NCBI GenBank assembly: GCA_902777835.1
Contig: CACYVC010000009.1
Span: 33,877 to 97,876 of the forward strand
Direction: 5' to 3'
Length of the DNA stretch: 64,000 nt
From: an uncultured Bacteroidales bacterium
GTDB taxonomy: Bacteria > Bacteroidota > Bacteroidia > Bacteroidales > Muribaculaceae
Below the pieces are notes generated by a model that was not told the DNA's origin, searched no databases, and saw only the letters and a program-made list of their open reading frames with translations. The position numbers and the translations under genes were made by a program. Positions 60,144 through 64,000 of this stretch are shown here, in pieces (within the stretch, counting starts at the first letter, position 1; each line of letters opens with the position of its first letter).

Positions 60144-63100
60144 ATGAATAAACAATTTTTATTCAGCATTTTATGTGTCATTGCCCTCTCTATTGTAGGC
60201 TTTGGCACAGTTTCGGCATTTCCTCTCAAGAATTATGCAACAACATCAAAACTCAGTAAAGGCAGATGGGTGAAAATTGCCATCCCCGAAGATGGAATGT
60301 ACCAAATCACATTCTCAGAGTTGAATTTGATGGGCTTTAGCAACCCGCAAAAAGTAGGCATTTTTGGCACTGGTGGGCACCCTTTGAGCGAGGTGCTCGA
60401 TGGCTACGCAGTTGACGACCTTAAGCAAGTGCCTAGCAAGATATATGGCAACAAGTTATGCTTCTATGCCTGTGGACCTGTAGAATACACCATGAACACG
60501 TCAGAAGCTATTCCACATTTCACACAAAAAGTGAACTCCTGCTCAACAATGGGCTATTACTTCATTGGCGAGATAGAAGACACACCTCTCCAGCCTCAAA
60601 CAATAACTTACGGCATTACTGGCTCTAAAGTCAGGAACACAAGCCTCGACTATTTCCACCACGAGACAGAAGAGACATCAATGTCACAATCTGGCAAGGA
60701 GTTCCTAGGTGAACTAATGACTAACGGCACAATAACCATTCCCTACACACTCCCCAAGCTATGTGGCGACTCAACAATAATCATCAACCCCCGAGTTGCC
60801 GTCAAGAGCAAAAACGTCTCTTACTTGGCATTAAAACTCAATGGCGAGAACATTGAGCTAGACCTTCAGGAATCAAAGATTTATAGTGCATCTTCTGAAT
60901 ACGTGTTCTACAACACCAGCCAGCCTGTGGCAACTTTTAAAAAAGGAAACGGTACTACCATTCCTGGAACAGGAGAAGTGACCATGAGCATCAACGCTTA
61001 TTCGCCCTACATTTGGGCAAGACTTGATTATTGCATGATCACCTACTACCACACCAACAACCTCAATAACGCTTCAGGCAACCAGTTGCGCATGGGATTT
61101 GACAAGGTGTCATCGACTGATATCATCGCCATCAACGGCGCTAACTCATCAACTCAATTATGGAATATTGATAACCCATTGATACCTAAGAACTACACCA
61201 TAAGCAAAAAAAATGGAATAAGTGGATTCACCCCTCTATATAGCGTAGATTACACACAATTCATCGCCTTTGACCCCTCTAAGGACTTGAAGAGTATCGC
61301 AGGATATGAGGTTGTTGAGAACCAAGACATCCACGGCTTGGAAGTCCCCAACATGGTAATCGTCACCAACGAGACACTGCTGCCACAAGCCGAGCGCGTG
61401 GCACAAATGCATCGCGACAACGACAACATGGTGGTGCACGTGCTCGACCAGCAGAAAATATTCAACGAGTTTTCGAGCGGCACACCAGACCCTATGGCTA
61501 TCAGACTCATGAACAAGATGTTCTACGACCGTAGCGTTTTAGGCAAGTTTAAATATCTACTCATGTTTGGATCTGGAAGCTACGACAACCGCCAACTGCT
61601 AGCAAAGAACCCCTGCAATATCATAACCTACGAGTCGAAAGTGAGCAACGACGAGAACAACAGCTTCGTTAGTGACGACTTCTTCGGCTTTCTAGACAAC
61701 AACTCGGGAGCAAATCCTCCCGGTGAGTTACTGAGACTAGGAGTGGGGCGTATTCCCTGTGCCTCGGTCGAAGAAGCCGAGGCCGATGTTGACAAGTTGC
61801 TTAACTACGTTAACAACCCCGATTTCGGGCCATGGCGAAATAATGCACTTTTTGTCGCCGACTTTGCCTACACCAAACCTGATGAAAGCTATATGCACGA
61901 ATCTCAGGCCGAAGGAATAGGAAACATCATCAACGACGAACTCAACATAGGTCTAATAAAGAACAAAGTTTATGTCACCCAATTTCCCAAAGACCCATCC
62001 TCAGGTTTCCTCCTTGAAGGCCGCAGAAGCATGAATATGCTGCTCGAGAGCGGACAGTTCTTCATGACCTACGTAGGACATGCCAACCCCAACTCCCTCA
62101 CCAAGGAAGTGAAACTGTGGACCTCCTATGAGTCAAAACACGCTACACATCCACACTTGCCCATAATCACCACAGCATGCTGCGACGTGGCACGATATGA
62201 CGGCAGCCAGCGAGGACTCATGGAAGTCATGTTCCACAATCCCAACGGTGGGGCCATAGCAGTACTGGCTACTACACGGTCCGCCTACGCCAATGGCAAT
62301 GATGCCATGAATAAAGCTTTCGTACGAAACTTCTTCTGCTACAACACCAATGGTAACATGCCCACTCTGGGTGAAGCCTACATGTTAGCCAAGCAGTCGT
62401 TTGGAACCACAACTGCCTACAACAAGATGATGTTCTCTCTCCTAGGCGACCCTGCAATGAAAGTGTATTACCCCAAGCCGTTATTTAACATCACTAAGAT
62501 TAACAACAAAAACGTGGCCACCAGCACCACGAATATCGCCACCGGAGCTTTACAACAAATCACAGTGGAAGCCAAAGTGATGACACCCGACGGCTCAGCA
62601 GTTGATAACACTTTCAACGGCAACGCCACACTCTCAATCTACGACTATCAAAAGAAAGAGACCACCTATAATAACCGAGACATCTTCTATCCACGCCAAT
62701 TGCTCACCGAAGTGAGCGGAAGGGTGAAGAACGGCATCTTCACAGGCAAAGCCATTATTCCACGCTATACACTAACCCCTGGAGGTGCTGGACTATTGAC
62801 GGTATATGCACACCGTGACAATAGCAACGAAATGGTTAACGGCAGCTACGACAAACTCGTAATCGCCAGCTACTCTGCCTCTAACGCACATACCATACAC
62901 GACAACACTCCACCCACCATCGACGCCATCTACTTCAACGACAAGCAAGACTTTGAGATGTGCAACACCATAAACCCATCATCAACTCTCTACATCGTTG
63001 CCAACGACGACAATGCCTTCAACAACCAAAACCTTTCAGTTGGCAACAGCATGGATCTCAAGCTCGACGGTGGCAAGACCAGCATCCCTAACGTTAAAGC

Positions 63101-63542
63101 TTTTGCTTCAATGACCAATGAGGGCAAGACTCTGACAGTAGAAATGCCCTTGGAACTCAAACCAGGGGACCACACCTTGCAATACAGCGTATATGACATC
63201 GCTGGAAACTTGACAACCCGCACCATCAACTTCGCCGTGAGCAGCGCACAGCAAGCACAGCTAACCGTTGAACAAGAGCCAGCAGTGAATGTGGCTACAT
63301 TTAACTTCACATCTGACCTAAACTTCACGCCACCAGTGACCATTAAGGTAATTGATAGCCGTGGTTCAATGAGATGGAATCAGACAATAAACAATTTCCC
63401 ATACGACTGGAACCTCATTGGCACAAACGGACGACTTCCAGCCGGTGTTTACACCATCTACGGGAAGTACAACAACGGCACCATTTACGGCGGAACAACC
63501 AAAGGAACTCTAGTCGTCGCCGAAGAGCTGAAGATGCAATAA
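60144..63542 (+). CDS. PorU-like C25 peptidase (copy 3)
   Basis: An 1132-residue paralogue closest to copy 2, sharing long segments such as QAERVAQMHRDNDNMVVHVL. Catalytic candidates are His in TYVGHANPNS (the usual Gly after His is Ala) and Cys in TTACCDVARYD. A signal region is present (about 5-28). The C-terminus (TINNFPYDWNLIGTNGRLP) again resembles a beta domain without PNP. It has its own 5' gap and terminator and so is separately transcribed. It is likely a recent duplicate of copy 2 with a changed active-site loop. Confidence 0.78.
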   Translation: MNKQFLFSILCVIALSIVGFGTVSAFPLKNYATTSKLSKGRWVKIAIPEDGMYQITFSELNLMGFSNPQKVGIFGTGGHPLSEVLDGYAVDDLKQVPSKIYGNKLCFYACGPVEYTMNTSEAIPHFTQKVNSCSTMGYYFIGEIEDTPLQPQTITYGITGSKVRNTSLDYFHHETEETSMSQSGKEFLGELMTNGTITIPYTLPKLCGDSTIIINPRVAVKSKNVSYLALKLNGENIELDLQESKIYSASSEYVFYNTSQPVATFKKGNGTTIPGTGEVTMSINAYSPYIWARLDYCMITYYHTNNLNNASGNQLRMGFDKVSSTDIIAINGANSSTQLWNIDNPLIPKNYTISKKNGISGFTPLYSVDYTQFIAFDPSKDLKSIAGYEVVENQDIHGLEVPNMVIVTNETLLPQAERVAQMHRDNDNMVVHVLDQQKIFNEFSSGTPDPMAIRLMNKMFYDRSVLGKFKYLLMFGSGSYDNRQLLAKNPCNIITYESKVSNDENNSFVSDDFFGFLDNNSGANPPGELLRLGVGRIPCASVEEAEADVDKLLNYVNNPDFGPWRNNALFVADFAYTKPDESYMHESQAEGIGNIINDELNIGLIKNKVYVTQFPKDPSSGFLLEGRRSMNMLLESGQFFMTYVGHANPNSLTKEVKLWTSYESKHATHPHLPIITTACCDVARYDGSQRGLMEVMFHNPNGGAIAVLATTRSAYANGNDAMNKAFVRNFFCYNTNGNMPTLGEAYMLAKQSFGTTTAYNKMMFSLLGDPAMKVYYPKPLFNITKINNKNVATSTTNIATGALQQITVEAKVMTPDGSAVDNTFNGNATLSIYDYQKKETTYNNRDIFYPRQLLTEVSGRVKNGIFTGKAIIPRYTLTPGGAGLLTVYAHRDNSNEMVNGSYDKLVIASYSASNAHTIHDNTPPTIDAIYFNDKQDFEMCNTINPSSTLYIVANDDNAFNNQNLSVGNSMDLKLDGGKTSIPNVKAFASMTNEGKTLTVEMPLELKPGDHTLQYSVYDIAGNLTTRTINFAVSSAQQAQLTVEQEPAVNVATFNFTSDLNFTPPVTIKVIDSRGSMRWNQTINNFPYDWNLIGTNGRLPAGVYTIYGKYNNGTIYGGTTKGTLVVAEELKMQ

Positions 63543-63603
63543 AACAGAAGACAGGCCAGATATAAGAAGACAGATAAAAGAAGTCAGATATAAGATTTTA
63601 TAG

Positions 63604-63653
63604 GCAACCAGATTTCACATCAATACAGGATCGAGATCTGGTTGCTGCTTTTT
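63604..63653 (+). terminator. Intrinsic terminator before rplU
   Basis: GCAACCAGAT (63604-63613) pairs exactly with ATCTGGTTGC (63636-63645), followed by TGCTTTTTG. Confidence 0.75.
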
Positions 63654-63730
63654 GTAGTGGTTAGCTGACCTTCCAATTTTTTTCTTGTGGCACATTTTTC
63701 ACTTTTACAATATTTTTTTCATCACATCTA

Positions 63731-63843
63731 TTGTGTATTCCAAAACTTTGTAGTACCTTTGCACCGATTTTCCGAAAGGCTCGACTAAGTGCCTCTGTCT
63801 CAAGGGGCCGCCGCACGGTATAACTTGTAATACAATTATTTAA
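63731..63843 (+). promoter_or_regulatory. Promoter and leader of rplU
   Basis: TTG (63731-63733) and TACCTTTG (63754-63761) are 20 bp apart. The 75-nt leader contains GTGC/GCAC and CCTC/GAGG-like pairings (about 63787-63818) and may be a ribosomal-protein leader, but no known motif is certain. Confidence 0.55.
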
Positions 63844-64000
63844 ATGTACGCAATTGTAGAAATTCAGGGACAACAGTTCAAAGCCGAAGCAGGCAAGAAG
63901 TTGTTTGTTCACTATCTCGGCGACGAGAAGAACGAGGGCGATGCAGTAGAATTCAGCAAGGTCCTCCTCGTGGATGCCGACGGTGCCATCACAGTTGGCG
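63844..64000 (+). CDS. rplU: 50S ribosomal protein L21, 5' part
   Basis: The first 52 codons begin [20 protein letters not shown], the conserved opening of bL21, followed by [12 protein letters not shown] and VLLVDADG, also typical. The gene runs off the window end. L27 would normally follow. Confidence 0.93.
   Translation, partial: MYAIVEIQGQQFKAEAGKKLFVHYLGDEKNEGDAVEFSKVLLVDADGAITVG

Overview
The window looks like Bacteroidales chromosome, possibly Muribaculaceae-like. Supports are the many TAnnTTTG -7 promoter elements with TTTG about 19-21 bp upstream, weak Shine-Dalgarno sequences, an Oar-like TonB-dependent receptor beside an SGBP-like lipoprotein, and C25 (PorU-type) peptidases of the type IX secretion system. 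The genus is inference.

Positions 1 to about 35.1 kb are the right-hand part of a tailed-phage prophage. It starts inside the major capsid gene and continues with small and large terminase, a tape measure protein, an accessory block (phosphoribosyltransferase-like, secreted and membrane proteins, candidate small RNAs, several tiny overlapping genes), portal and connector genes, a 2700-residue receptor-binding protein, a diversity-generating retroelement (DGR), holin, endolysin, a one-piece spanin, a tail-tip protein and a convergent tyrosine integrase. The integrase abuts a tRNA-Ser(GCU) gene that is probably the attachment site. Four late transcription units share one promoter design, GTCTTTTT-N19-TAAMTTTGC, always with the same spacing. 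Three copies of a TTGGTCAA-NN-TTRACCAA palindrome mark a putative repressor regulon.

The most exciting system is the DGR (about 27.7-29.6 kb). A template repeat (28007-28126) is copied by a reverse transcriptase (28337-29635) into a variable repeat (27681-27800) at the C-terminus of the giant fibre. In the first 110 aligned bases all 12 differences fall on template adenines and all 83 non-adenine positions are identical. No Avd gene is visible; the RT instead has a C-terminal extension.

From 35.3 kb the sequence is host chromosome: an isolated large-terminase gene, a candidate small RNA, a low-complexity secreted protein, rnz, a secreted phosphodiesterase, an M50-type metalloprotease, a beta-barrel protein, a TonB-dependent receptor/lipoprotein pair, an isolated phage-like protein, then a C25 peptidase, rex, a degenerate FAH-fold gene and two more C25 peptidases, ending in the start of rplU.
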